From Lacrimispora xylanisolvens (lineage in GTDB: Bacteria; Bacillota; Clostridia; Lachnospirales; Lachnospiraceae): DNA of 64,000 bases. Below, piece after piece: positions 29,010-36,977 of the stretch (its first letter is position 1; each line of letters starts with the position of its first letter). A model generated the notes under the pieces. That model had not been told where the DNA came from, ran no database searches, and saw only the letters and a program-made list of their open reading frames with translations. The stretch is from positions 2,943,501-3,007,500 of the forward strand of contig CP070896.1 of the NCBI GenBank assembly GCA_017084465.1. The letters are read 5' to 3'. A program made the translations under genes and the position numbers.

Positions 29010-29933
29010 ATGCCCTTTTTCAGAGAGTTAATAAAAATCATTTGTAAAGCAAAGGTTACTCTCCAGGTACATTTCCCCTTGATAAGAAAAAATATCTCTG
29101 CAAAAAGGGTATTATTATTCGCTTCCTTTCAATCAAAACCGGGCAGCCTGACAATCGAAGCAGCTATGGCACTTCCGCTTTTTCTGTTTGCAGTTATAGT
29201 ACTGATGACGCCAATGAAACTTTTAAATGACGGAAGAAAAGTTCAGATTGCGCTTGAGGCTACAGGAGAAGAGTTAAGTCAGTATGTATCAGCTTTAAAA
29301 GAATTAAAGAGAGGCAAAGAATTAAGTGCAGCGGGTTTAAATGAGCTGCCGGATGGTTTGCTGGAGGGAATAACAGAGCAGAGTATTCTTCTATATGTAA
29401 GAATGAAAATGGGAAAGTATGAAGCATACCGAGATGCCCAGTCTGTATCTTTTTTAAGATCCTCAGTTTTAAAAGATAAAGAAACCATTGATTTGATTAT
29501 GGATTATCGGATCCGTCTTCCATTTCCTGTTTTAGGGCTGAAAAGTGTTCCAATGTCTGCCCGGTGTTTCAGGAGAGCGTGGATTGGAAATACACTGCTC
29601 TATGAAGATGAGTCCGGCGATACAGAAGAGATGGTTTATGTAGGAAGAGACAGCACCAGATATCACAAAGAAAGAACCTGTCATTATTTATTCAATCATA
29701 TAAAGGCAGTAAATGAGAAGGATCTGGAAAGTATACGCAATACTGGAGGAGGGATATACAAACCCTGCAGCAGATGCAGCAGTCTTGCAAAAGAAGGCAG
29801 CATTGTCTATATCATGCCGTCGGGTGAAAAATTCCACAGCAGTAGAGAATGCAGCGCAATTACGGCATATGTGAGACTTGTTCCTATATCGGAAGTGATT
29901 CATTTAGGTGCTTGTTCTTATTGTTCTCAGTGA
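29010..29933 (+). CDS. TadE-like protein with C-terminal Cys/His modules
   Basis: A 307-residue protein. The pseudopilin-like anchor GSLTIEAAMALPLFLFAVIVL (about 45-65) follows a basic N-terminal stretch. The C-terminal third holds two similar Cys/His motifs. The first reads VYVGRDSTRYHKERTCH, then KPCSRC. The second reads VYIMPSGEKFHSSRECS, then ACSYC. This spacing (Y/F-H, C, C-x-x-C) suggests metal binding or disulfide cross-linking outside the cell. The ATG at 29010 is chosen because AAGGAGG lies upstream; the longer frame from 28884 overlaps DUF5702. Confidence 0.75.
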   Translation: MPFFRELIKIICKAKVTLQVHFPLIRKNISAKRVLLFASFQSKPGSLTIEAAMALPLFLFAVIVLMTPMKLLNDGRKVQIALEATGEELSQYVSALKELKRGKELSAAGLNELPDGLLEGITEQSILLYVRMKMGKYEAYRDAQSVSFLRSSVLKDKETIDLIMDYRIRLPFPVLGLKSVPMSARCFRRAWIGNTLLYEDESGDTEEMVYVGRDSTRYHKERTCHYLFNHIKAVNEKDLESIRNTGGGIYKPCSRCSSLAKEGSIVYIMPSGEKFHSSRECSAITAYVRLVPISEVIHLGACSYCSQ

Positions 29934-29943
29934 GGAGGCAATG

Positions 29944-30375
29944 ATGGTTGAACATTTAAATTTTATAGTTTTTGGTATGTTTCTTCTGGCAGCAGCCTGG
30001 GAAGATGGGAGAAAGAAAAGTATCAGCATCTGGCTCCTTTTAAGCGGCGGTGTCGCAGGACTCGCTTTGAGTTTATTACAGAGAGAAAATTGTTTTAAGT
30101 TTACTGGCTGTCTGGTTGGTCTTTCTTTATTAACGTTAAGTAAATTATCAAAGGGATCAGTTGGAAGTGGGGATGGCTGTTTCTTTATAATAAGCGGTTT
30201 GTTTTTGCCTGCACAGTCCAATCTGATATTATTTTTCTATGGCTTATGTCTGAGCGGTATTTTCTGTGGTCTGTTCTTTCTGTTAAACAGGGTAAAAGGA
30301 ATTGATGTTGGAAAAGAGAGAATCCCGTTCATTCCGTTTCTGGTTCCTGTCTGGCTAGTCATGGTGATGAGATGA
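29944..30375 (+). CDS. Second A24 prepilin peptidase
   Basis: A 143-residue membrane protein with the two A24 catalytic aspartate regions: AAWEDGRKKSISIW near the N-terminus and GSGDGCFFIISG near the middle. It is shorter and more divergent than the TadV-like enzyme at the head of the locus. AGGAGG lies 5 bp before ATG 29944; a second ATG at 29941 is too close to it. It overlaps the next gene by 4 bp. Two peptidases in one locus may separate Flp from TadE processing. Confidence 0.8.
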   Translation: MVEHLNFIVFGMFLLAAAWEDGRKKSISIWLLLSGGVAGLALSLLQRENCFKFTGCLVGLSLLTLSKLSKGSVGSGDGCFFIISGLFLPAQSNLILFFYGLCLSGIFCGLFFLLNRVKGIDVGKERIPFIPFLVPVWLVMVMR

Positions 30376-30761
30376 ATAAGCGCTTAAACGGAAGTTATAC
30401 GGTAGAAGCCGCTTTTGTTATGGCTGTCATATTATTCTCCCTTATGATATCCATTCAGTCTGCGTATCGCCTGAGAGATGAGGTGGCAGGGGCTATGGCG
30501 CTTGCTGAGTCAGTGCAGAGATTAAGACACAATGAGACAGAGTCGCCTGGTGATGCTGCAAATTGGGCAGTTCACAGAGCTGGAACCCCATTTTCATGGA
30601 AGGAATATCAATTTCAATTGAACTTGTCCGGAAATTTGCTTACAGGAAAGCGGATTAAGGGCACAGGAGCGGGTGGCAGATGGAAGCTTGAACTGGAACA
30701 ACAAGTATTTGATCCTGAAAATTTTCTAAGAAAGCTGACACTAATCAGTCAGGAGGAATGA
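30372..30761 (+). CDS. TadE-like pseudopilin
   Basis: A 129-residue pseudopilin with the classical N-terminus NGSYTVEAAFVMAVILFSLMI: a Ser/Gly-Tyr cleavage context, Glu at the conserved position and one membrane helix. The remainder is a short soluble domain (SWKEYQFQLNLSG...) without recognised motifs. It is translationally coupled to the peptidase upstream and lies just before the FHA gene. Confidence 0.8.
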   Translation: MNKRLNGSYTVEAAFVMAVILFSLMISIQSAYRLRDEVAGAMALAESVQRLRHNETESPGDAANWAVHRAGTPFSWKEYQFQLNLSGNLLTGKRIKGTGAGGRWKLELEQQVFDPENFLRKLTLISQEE

Positions 30762-30762
30762 T

Positions 30763-32061
30763 ATGAATGTTACATATAGACGGGAGATGAAGCATAATTA
30801 TTTGATTATAGAGCAGGATAATGCCCAGATGCAGGGATATGAGGAAAACATGCTCAAAGAAAATCAGATAAATGGTCTGTTGAAATTCCAATTAAAGCAG
30901 ATTGATAATCGTAGATACTTCTATTATGAAATCACTTCAAAACAGCCACTAAGCCGAATTTTAGAGTTTCACAGTATAAATAAACAGGAACTTATAAATT
31001 TAATTACCGGGATTACCCAGATTCTTAACCGTCTTCCAGCATATCTCCTTAAAGAAGATCAGATACTTCTACAGCCGGAATTCATCTATATTGAGCCAGA
31101 ACATTTTTTTGTGTCTCTTTGCCTGATACCTGGAAGAGACAGGAAGTTCGCAGAGGAGATGAGCGAATTACTTCGTTATATTTTGGGAAAGATTAATCAT
31201 CAGGATAAAGAATGTGTGGTTATGGCTTATGCGTTATATCAGGAGAGTGTAAAGGACAATTACGGTATGGATGCTTTGGCAGAACTGGTTTGCCTTCACA
31301 ATGATCAGTTGGAGGCAAGGCAGGAAGAGGAGGAATGTGAGCCTCAATCCGGATTTACAAACACAGAAAAAGAGGAGATACAGATTCTTGAGGAATTTTC
31401 AAGTCCCATAAAAACAAAGACTACCGGCTTTGCTTTGTGGAGACCGCTTATCTTATCGTCTGTAGTTGTTACTGGTTTTTCAGCTGTGTTGTGGAGTATA
31501 TCTGGTTACAGGGGAATATTAAGATACTGGTATCTGGTTATGGCAGCAGGAATATTATCCGTTATATTTGGATTCAAATTAACAGACAAAAATCAATACC
31601 AGCACCCTGAGGAAGACAGCTCTCCAAAAGACCGTAGTTATGACAGCGAACAGGAAGAGTGGCAAACTGCTTTTTATGAAAGTAAGGAGGAATTGCCAGT
31701 TCTGCTTAATTCAGCAGCTAGAGAAGAAACCTTACAGACAGTACTTCTTACTAATGGTCAAAAAGATACACAAGTAAAGGTTTTTAAATCTGCCAGTCCA
31801 GGAATTCCAGATATAATAATTACATATACTCCCTATCTCATAGGCAAACAGGAGGGATTGGTGGATTATGTTCTTAATGGAGAAGCAATCAGCCGGATTC
31901 ATGCAAAAATAGAGAAGGAAGAAAATGATTATTATATCAGTGATTTAAACTCTACCAATGGCACATATGTCAACGGTCGGCTTCTGGAAACAAACGAAAC
32001 AGTTTTATTAAACACAGGAGATGAAATTTTTATCGCAAATTTTGCGTTTATATTTACATAA
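30763..32061 (+). CDS. DUF6382 and FHA domain membrane protein
   Basis: A 432-residue protein in three parts. The N-terminal domain (1-185) matches DUF6382, with YFYYEITSKQPLSRILE. Two hydrophobic segments lie near 228-265. The C-terminal forkhead-associated domain (about 335-432) has AISRIHAKIE and DLNSTNGTYVNG, which bind phosphothreonine. Being last in the Tad locus, it may couple the machine to Ser/Thr protein kinase signalling, although no kinase is present in the window. AGGAGG lies 6 bp before the ATG. Confidence 0.85.
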   Translation: MNVTYRREMKHNYLIIEQDNAQMQGYEENMLKENQINGLLKFQLKQIDNRRYFYYEITSKQPLSRILEFHSINKQELINLITGITQILNRLPAYLLKEDQILLQPEFIYIEPEHFFVSLCLIPGRDRKFAEEMSELLRYILGKINHQDKECVVMAYALYQESVKDNYGMDALAELVCLHNDQLEARQEEEECEPQSGFTNTEKEEIQILEEFSSPIKTKTTGFALWRPLILSSVVVTGFSAVLWSISGYRGILRYWYLVMAAGILSVIFGFKLTDKNQYQHPEEDSSPKDRSYDSEQEEWQTAFYESKEELPVLLNSAAREETLQTVLLTNGQKDTQVKVFKSASPGIPDIIITYTPYLIGKQEGLVDYVLNGEAISRIHAKIEKEENDYYISDLNSTNGTYVNGRLLETNETVLLNTGDEIFIANFAFIFT

Positions 32062-32082
32062 TCTGTCAGTTTATGATAAAAT
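32053..32082 (+). promoter_or_regulatory. Possible promoter of the rhomboid-HIT-sigma unit
   Basis: TTTACA (32053-32058) and TAAAAT (32077-32082) are spaced 18 bp apart, overlapping the end of the FHA gene and 32 bp before the rhomboid start. Confidence 0.4.
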
Positions 32083-32113
32083 AAGCATATTATAGTTCAG
32101 AAGGAGCGCTTCA

Positions 32114-32722
32114 ATGGATGAATTTAGCAGGCGCAAGAAGGCCTTTGTAAATATTGGTCTCATTGCGGTGAATGTCATTTATTTTCTATACCTGGAGATG
32201 AATGGATCTACCGAGGATACCCAGTTCATGGTTTCCCATGGGGCTATGTATGCGCCGCTGGTTATTGAAAGAGGGGAGTATTACAGGTTAATTACTTCCA
32301 CGTTCATGCATTTTGGAATAAATCATATTATGAACAACATGCTGATTCTGTTCATTCTGGGAGATAATCTGGAACGTGCACTGGGTCATATTAAATACCT
32401 GCTTTTTTATTTGATCTGTGGTGTGGGAGCGAATGTTGCTTCCATGGTTATAAATCTGTCCGGATATAGAAATGTGGTTTCCGCTGGCGCTTCCGGTGCC
32501 ATTTTCGGAGTAATCGGCGGTCTTTTATATGCTGTGGCAGTTAATCGTGGGCAATTGGAAGACCTAAGCACCCGCCAATTGGTGGTAGTAATTTTATGCT
32601 CTCTGTATTTTGGCTTTACCAGCACAGGTGTTGATAACGCTGCCCACATTGCAGGTCTTATCATAGGCATTATAATGGGAGTTATTTTATATCGCAGACC
32701 CAGGAACGGTCGCAGCCGGTAG
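32114..32722 (+). CDS. Rhomboid family intramembrane serine protease
   Basis: A 202-residue, six-helix rhomboid. The active-site motif GASGAIFG (about residues 130-137) supplies the catalytic Ser, and DNAAHIAGLIIG near the end supplies the His. The oxyanion/fold motif HFGINHIMNNMLIL is also present. Substrates are unknown. Because it follows the Tad locus it might process envelope proteins, but nothing in the sequence shows this. AAGGAG precedes the ATG. Confidence 0.92.
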   Translation: MDEFSRRKKAFVNIGLIAVNVIYFLYLEMNGSTEDTQFMVSHGAMYAPLVIERGEYYRLITSTFMHFGINHIMNNMLILFILGDNLERALGHIKYLLFYLICGVGANVASMVINLSGYRNVVSAGASGAIFGVIGGLLYAVAVNRGQLEDLSTRQLVVVILCSLYFGFTSTGVDNAAHIAGLIIGIIMGVILYRRPRNGRSR

Positions 32723-32754
32723 TTATGGAAAAAATGCTGGAAGGAGGTGAGTGT

Positions 32755-33171
32755 GTGAGAGAAGATGATTGCATTTTCTGTAAAATTGCAAATGGGGGTA
32801 TTCCCTCAGAGACAATTTATGAGGATGACATGTTTCGTGTAATTATGGATTTAGGACCAGCTTCCAAAGGGCATGCCCTGATTCTTCCCAAGCAGCATTA
32901 CAGAGATATCTGTGATCTGGATGAAGATACGGCAGCAAAGGTCCTTCCATTGGCAGCAAAAATAGGAGTCGCCATGAAAAAGGCGCTGGGATGCTCCGGG
33001 TTCAATGTAGTGCAGAATAATGGAAAAGAGGCAGGCCAGACGGTTTTTCATTTTCACGTGCATTTGATTCCCCGTTACGAGGAAGGCCCTGTTATGGTTT
33101 CTTGGATGCCGGGTAAGGTAAGTCCGGAAGAACTAGCACAGACAGGAGCCGCCATCAGGAGCGCCCTGTAA
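32755..33171 (+). CDS. HIT family nucleotide hydrolase
   Basis: A 138-residue histidine-triad protein. The zinc-like N-terminal motif is DCIFCKI and the catalytic triad is FHFHVHLIPRY. It probably hydrolyses nucleotide phosphoramidates or dinucleotides. The GTG at 32755 is chosen because GGAGG lies 7 bp upstream; the ATG at 32725 would place that site inside the gene. A second HIT gene lies near 49.5 kb. Confidence 0.9.
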   Translation: MREDDCIFCKIANGGIPSETIYEDDMFRVIMDLGPASKGHALILPKQHYRDICDLDEDTAAKVLPLAAKIGVAMKKALGCSGFNVVQNNGKEAGQTVFHFHVHLIPRYEEGPVMVSWMPGKVSPEELAQTGAAIRSAL

Positions 33172-33188
33172 TCAGAGGGGCATATGAT

Positions 33189-33733
33189 ATGAGCATACAT
33201 GAAGATGAAAATCTGCTGCTGCAGTCCATATATGGTAAATATCAGGGGCTGTTGCGACGAATAGCTAAAACATTGAATGTACCGGATCTGGAACTTGATG
33301 ATGTGGTACAGGAGACATTTATTTCTTATTTTGAAAATTATTCATTAACATGGTCAGACACGCGGAAAAAAAGCATGTTGATCAAAATATTAAAACGCAA
33401 ATGCATAGACTCTCTTCGCAGGAATGGTCATTATGAGAAAGTAAGTCTTGATGAGGAAGATGCATCCAACGAGATGGCGATGCTCGCAAGTTATGTGGTA
33501 ACGGATCCTCTTGAGGTAGTTCTTGGGGAAGAGTCTGTTTTAAAATCACCAGTGAGATTTCCAATATGAGAGATGAGTGGAAGGAGATGGCTGTACTATA
33601 TTTTCTGGAACAGCTGACGATTCCGGAGATCTGTGAGAAGCTTGAAATACCGGGAACGGTCTGCCGCTCCCGGATTTATCGGACAAGAGTCTGTTTAAAG
33701 AATATTCTCGGTCCGAATTATAATACTGATTAA
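33189..33733 (+). CDS. RNA polymerase sigma-70-like factor (frameshifted)
   Basis: A small sigma factor of about 181 residues, ECF-like in length. Region 2 is seen as LDDVVQETFISYFENY and KKSMLIKILKRKCIDSLRRN. Region 4 is a helix-turn-helix, FLEQLTIPEICEKLEIPGTVCRSRIYR. The frame breaks at the A4 run 33542-33545; one more A joins EESVLK to ITSEISNMRDEW. Its stop overlaps the murG stop on the opposite strand by 4 bp. No anti-sigma gene is certain nearby. Confidence 0.78.
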
Positions 33734-34800
33734 TTTTTTGAAACCAGGTTCTCTATCATTTCTATAATTGTATTAACAGCATCATGAAGTTCGCTGCTTT
33801 CCATTTTTGAAAGATAGGTCTGACGGTTAGCAAAAGTATCTGTAATGGCCTGAAGTAAGGTATCTCCATTTAAGCTTTCTTCTTCCAGAAGATAACTGAA
33901 TCCCTGTTTAGAAAAAGACTTGGCATTTAAAATCTGATCACCTCTGCTGGCAGCAGCGGAAAGGGGAATCAGAATATTAAGTTTTCTCAGTGCCAGTATT
34001 TCACAGATCGCGTTGGCACCAGCTCTGGAAATCATTAAGTCAGCAGCAGCAAAAAGATGTTTCAAAGGGGCATCTACATATTCGTACTGTACATATCCAT
34101 GGAGACCAGCAAGGCTTTCATCCAGATTGCCCTTTCCGCAGATATGTATGATCTGGTAATTGTTTAATAGTTTTGGAAGGATGCCCCTTATCGCGTTGTT
34201 GACGGTTACAGAACCAAGGCTGCCTCCGATGATCAGTATTACAGGTTTATTGTCGTTTAGCCTGGCATACTTTAATCCTGTCATACGGTCGCCCTCTAAG
34301 AGTTCTTTCCGAATGGGGGAACCGGTTAGTATTGCCTTATTTTTCGGGAGATAGCTGAGTGTCTCCCGGAAAATTACAACAGACACGGGTTGCAGCCGGA
34401 ATGCAGATTCGGTTGGCAAGGCCGGGAGTCATGTCTGATTCATGTATGATTACCGGTATTCTTAAATGCTTTGCAGCTAACACGACAGGAACGGCAACAA
34501 AGCCGCCTTTGGAAAATACGATATCAGGTTTGTAACTTTTAATCAGTTTAAGCGCTTCTCCAAATCCTTTAATTACACGGAAAGGATCCGTAAAGTTTTG
34601 ATGTCAAAATATCTTCGGAATTTACCTGTTGAGATACCGCTATATGGGATCTGAGCATTCTCGATCAATTTTCGTTCAATTCCCTGATAGGAACCGATGT
34701 AACGAATCTCATAATTTTTTTCTTTTAGTGAAGGAATTAAAGCCAGGTTCGGGGTAACATGACCAGCAGTACCGCCGCCAGTTAATATTATTTTTTTCAT
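33730..34800 (-). CDS. murG: UDP-GlcNAc:lipid I N-acetylglucosaminyltransferase (two frameshifts)
   Basis: Converts lipid I to lipid II at the inner face of the membrane. The N-terminal motif is [14 protein letters not shown], followed by YQGIERKL and [13 protein letters not shown]. The C-terminal domain has [12 protein letters not shown] and the donor-binding [12 protein letters not shown]. The frame breaks twice: one A is missing at 34596-34599 (after YFDIK) and one base is extra near 34378 (before [12 protein letters not shown]). The net span gives 356 residues, normal for MurG. It stands apart from a typical dcw cluster. Confidence 0.93.
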
Positions 34801-34912
34801 AGAAAAGCTGCCTCCCAAATTCGATATACTATTATAGTAAACGTTAGTGGTAAAAAGTCAACCCCAAAGCGTATGAGAACCAAAGGATAACCAAACATAA
34901 AGAGGTATAGAC

Positions 34913-35212
34913 GTGGAGCAGAAGAAAGATTCCATCAATAAGTGTTCCATCTTTTATTTGTTTCATACAAATCATAATTCAAGAGAGAAACTGGAAGCCC
35001 GTTTGCTTGATTATATGCAGAAACACCCGGAATTAACACCGGCTGTGCCTGCGCCTCCGCCAGATGAATTTCAAAAGATTATGGCAGAGTTTAATAAAAG
35101 GGGATCCAAGACGATTGTAAGAAAACAGCTGAAAGTACTGCATTACTGTAATTTGGTCATTCACTTCTTTCAAAAGATTGTATTTATTTTTGAGAGAGGG
35201 ATTTTGAAGTAA
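34913..35212 (+). CDS. Hypothetical small basic protein
   Basis: A 99-residue protein not assigned to a family. The N-terminal half is helical and charged (SREKLEARLLDYMQKHPEL), followed by a Pro-rich turn (PAVPAPPPDE). The end is basic then hydrophobic (LVIHFFQKIVFIFERG). The layout recalls the cytoplasmic head of an anti-sigma-type protein cut short after the start of its membrane segment, but this is only a guess. The GTG at 34913 has AGAGG 7 bp upstream. It is followed by spmB after 53 bp. Confidence 0.45.
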   Translation: MEQKKDSINKCSIFYLFHTNHNSREKLEARLLDYMQKHPELTPAVPAPPPDEFQKIMAEFNKRGSKTIVRKQLKVLHYCNLVIHFFQKIVFIFERGILK

Positions 35213-35265
35213 ATGCAGAGAATGAAAAGGAAGCAGCCGGAATAGATTATAATAATTAACGGATA

Positions 35266-35805
35266 GTGAGTAAAACTATGGGATTTTTATTATTTCTCTC
35301 TGAGGCTGCGGTTCCGCTGATCATTTTTTATATTGTCGGATTTGGCATTTTATCAAAGCGTCCTGTGTTTGATGATTTCTTAAACGGCGCAAAAGATGGC
35401 ATGAAAACGGTTGCAGGCATTATGCCTACACTGATTGGTCTAATGACAGCGGTAGGAGTACTTAGGGCATCCGGGTTTTTGGACTTTCTGGCAAAGCTGC
35501 TTACAAAACCCGCATCTTATTTATTTCTTCCGGCACCGGTTGTGCCGGTTATTTTAGTTCGGCTGGTCTCCAATTCGGCGGCCATCGGGCTTGTTTTGGA
35601 TATCTTTAAAAAATATGGTACAGATTCTTATATTGGATTTATGACTTCTGTTCTGATGAGTTGTACTGAGACATTATTTTACTGCCTCAGTGTATATTTT
35701 GGTACTGTTAAAATCAGAAAAACCAGATACACTCTTGGGGGAGCATTAACAGCAACTGTTGCTGGTATTGCTGCCAGTGTATTTTTAAGCCGGTTTTTGG
35801 TATAA
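35266..35805 (+). CDS. spmB: Spore maturation protein B
   Basis: A membrane protein of about 179 residues needed for full spore-core dehydration in Bacillus. SpmB features are MKTVAGIMPTLIGLMTAVG, LRASGFLDFL, and the conserved ETLFYCLSVYFGTVKIRKT near the C-terminus, with four or five hydrophobic segments. The GTG at 35266 and ATG at 35278 are both possible starts. Its usual partner spmA is not upstream; a short unrelated gene sits there instead. Confidence 0.85.
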   Translation: MSKTMGFLLFLSEAAVPLIIFYIVGFGILSKRPVFDDFLNGAKDGMKTVAGIMPTLIGLMTAVGVLRASGFLDFLAKLLTKPASYLFLPAPVVPVILVRLVSNSAAIGLVLDIFKKYGTDSYIGFMTSVLMSCTETLFYCLSVYFGTVKIRKTRYTLGGALTATVAGIAASVFLSRFLV

Positions 35806-35857
35806 AAGGAAATTAATCATTTTGATTTAAGAATTTCATAAGAATTCAGGTGGTTGT

Positions 35858-35889
35858 CTTCGTATACATAATCATGTATAATTACGAAG
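35858..35889. promoter_or_regulatory. Palindrome upstream of marR, possible operator
   Basis: TATACAT and ATGTATA (35863-35869 / 35874-35880) form a perfect 7-bp inverted repeat around a 4-bp centre. CTTCG and CGAAG extend it outwards with a small offset. No T-run follows, so an operator for the adjacent MarR protein is more likely than a terminator. Confidence 0.5.
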
Positions 35890-35926
35890 AAGCTTTTATT
35901 GTCATATAGATTTGAAGGGGATAAAC

Positions 35927-36361
35927 GTGGATACTTACGGAACTCTTAACGAAGTACTGGTAAGGCTGTTTCGAGACGTAATGGATATCGAACAGCAGGC
36001 TATCATTACACAGGAATTTAATAATATCACCAATAATGATATGCATGTGATTGAGGCGATCGGAGTCGGAGAACCTAAGAATATGTCCGCAATAGCCAGA
36101 GAATTGTCTGTCACAGTGGGGACATTGACCATAGCCATGAACAGTCTTGTTAAAAAAGGTTATGTTACCCGCCAAAGGGGAGAAGAAGACCGGCGCGTTG
36201 TTTATATTTCTCTTTCAGATAAAGGAAAACTAGCCTATGAACATCATGCTACATTTCATCGGGAGATGATAGCCGGAATGATAGAAGGGCTAAGCGAGAA
36301 TGAGGTAGAAGTTTTAATCAAAGTTCTGACCAAACTGAATAAGTGGTTTCGAAGTCTTTAA
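35927..36361 (+). CDS. MarR family transcriptional regulator
   Basis: A winged-helix regulator of 144 residues. The DNA-binding region is MSAIARELSVTVGTLTIAMNSLVKKGYV, and the wing is RGEEDRRVVYISLSDKG. It resembles FabT-type MarR proteins in the wing region, but no fatty-acid genes are adjacent. The GTG at 35927 is chosen because GAAGGGG lies 6 bp upstream; the TTG at 35912 overlaps that site. The upstream palindrome may be its own operator. Confidence 0.85.
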   Translation: MDTYGTLNEVLVRLFRDVMDIEQQAIITQEFNNITNNDMHVIEAIGVGEPKNMSAIARELSVTVGTLTIAMNSLVKKGYVTRQRGEEDRRVVYISLSDKGKLAYEHHATFHREMIAGMIEGLSENEVEVLIKVLTKLNKWFRSL

Positions 36362-36388
36362 CAGAATTAAAGGAGGCAATACGCATTT

Positions 36389-36925
36389 ATGAAAAGAATT
36401 ATTTTATATTTAGTGAGCGCTATGCTGATGGTATCCCTGGCTGCCTGTACACCAACTCAGCCAAAGGTGGAGACAACAGCACCTGATCCACAGGTAATGG
36501 CATCAACAGGAGGCGCCAGTGATAAAGTTCCTGATCCTAATGCAGAACCGATGGAGATTATTTCTGTATACAGTAAGAATGAAAATAAGACTGGTTTAAA
36601 TCAGGCGATGGATGCAGTGGACAAGCTGACTGCAGATGCAATTGTAAGCAAACTCATAGAATACGGCGTATTAGAGGACGGCACAAAGGTTCTGAAATAT
36701 GATTCAGCTAATGGAATTGGTACGTTGGATTTATCTGCAGTTCCACAAAGCGGTTCTGGTGATGACAGACTTACCATTACAGCTATTGGCAACACCTTTG
36801 TAGAGAACTTTGAACTGGATAAATTAAAACTTCTGGTGAACGGTAAAAATTATTCCAGCAGTTCTATCAAACTGGGCGATAATGATTATCTGGAATATGT
36901 AAAGAATTATAAGGAAATAAAATAA
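36389..36925 (+). CDS. GerMN-like lipoprotein
   Basis: A 178-residue exported lipoprotein. The signal peptide ends in a lipobox, MVSLAAC, at about residues 15-21. A Pro/Thr-rich linker follows. The domain at about 60-175 has the GerMN layout: repeated VSKLIEYGVLEDGTKV, then DSANGIGTLDLSAV, and a final LKLLVNGKNY. GerMN domains occur in germination and sporulation proteins and in envelope lipoproteins. AGGAGG precedes the ATG. It follows marR by 27 bp and ends at a strong terminator. Confidence 0.7.
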   Translation: MKRIILYLVSAMLMVSLAACTPTQPKVETTAPDPQVMASTGGASDKVPDPNAEPMEIISVYSKNENKTGLNQAMDAVDKLTADAIVSKLIEYGVLEDGTKVLKYDSANGIGTLDLSAVPQSGSGDDRLTITAIGNTFVENFELDKLKLLVNGKNYSSSSIKLGDNDYLEYVKNYKEIK

Positions 36926-36968
36926 AAAACAGGCAAAAGCCAATGGATTTATGGCTTTTGCCTGTTTT
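36926..36968. terminator. Bidirectional terminator between the lipoprotein and DUF885 genes
   Basis: A perfect 17-bp inverted repeat (36926-36942 / 36952-36968) has A-rich and T-rich outer ends, so it can serve both converging transcripts. Confidence 0.85.
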
Positions 36969-36977
36969 ATTTTAATA

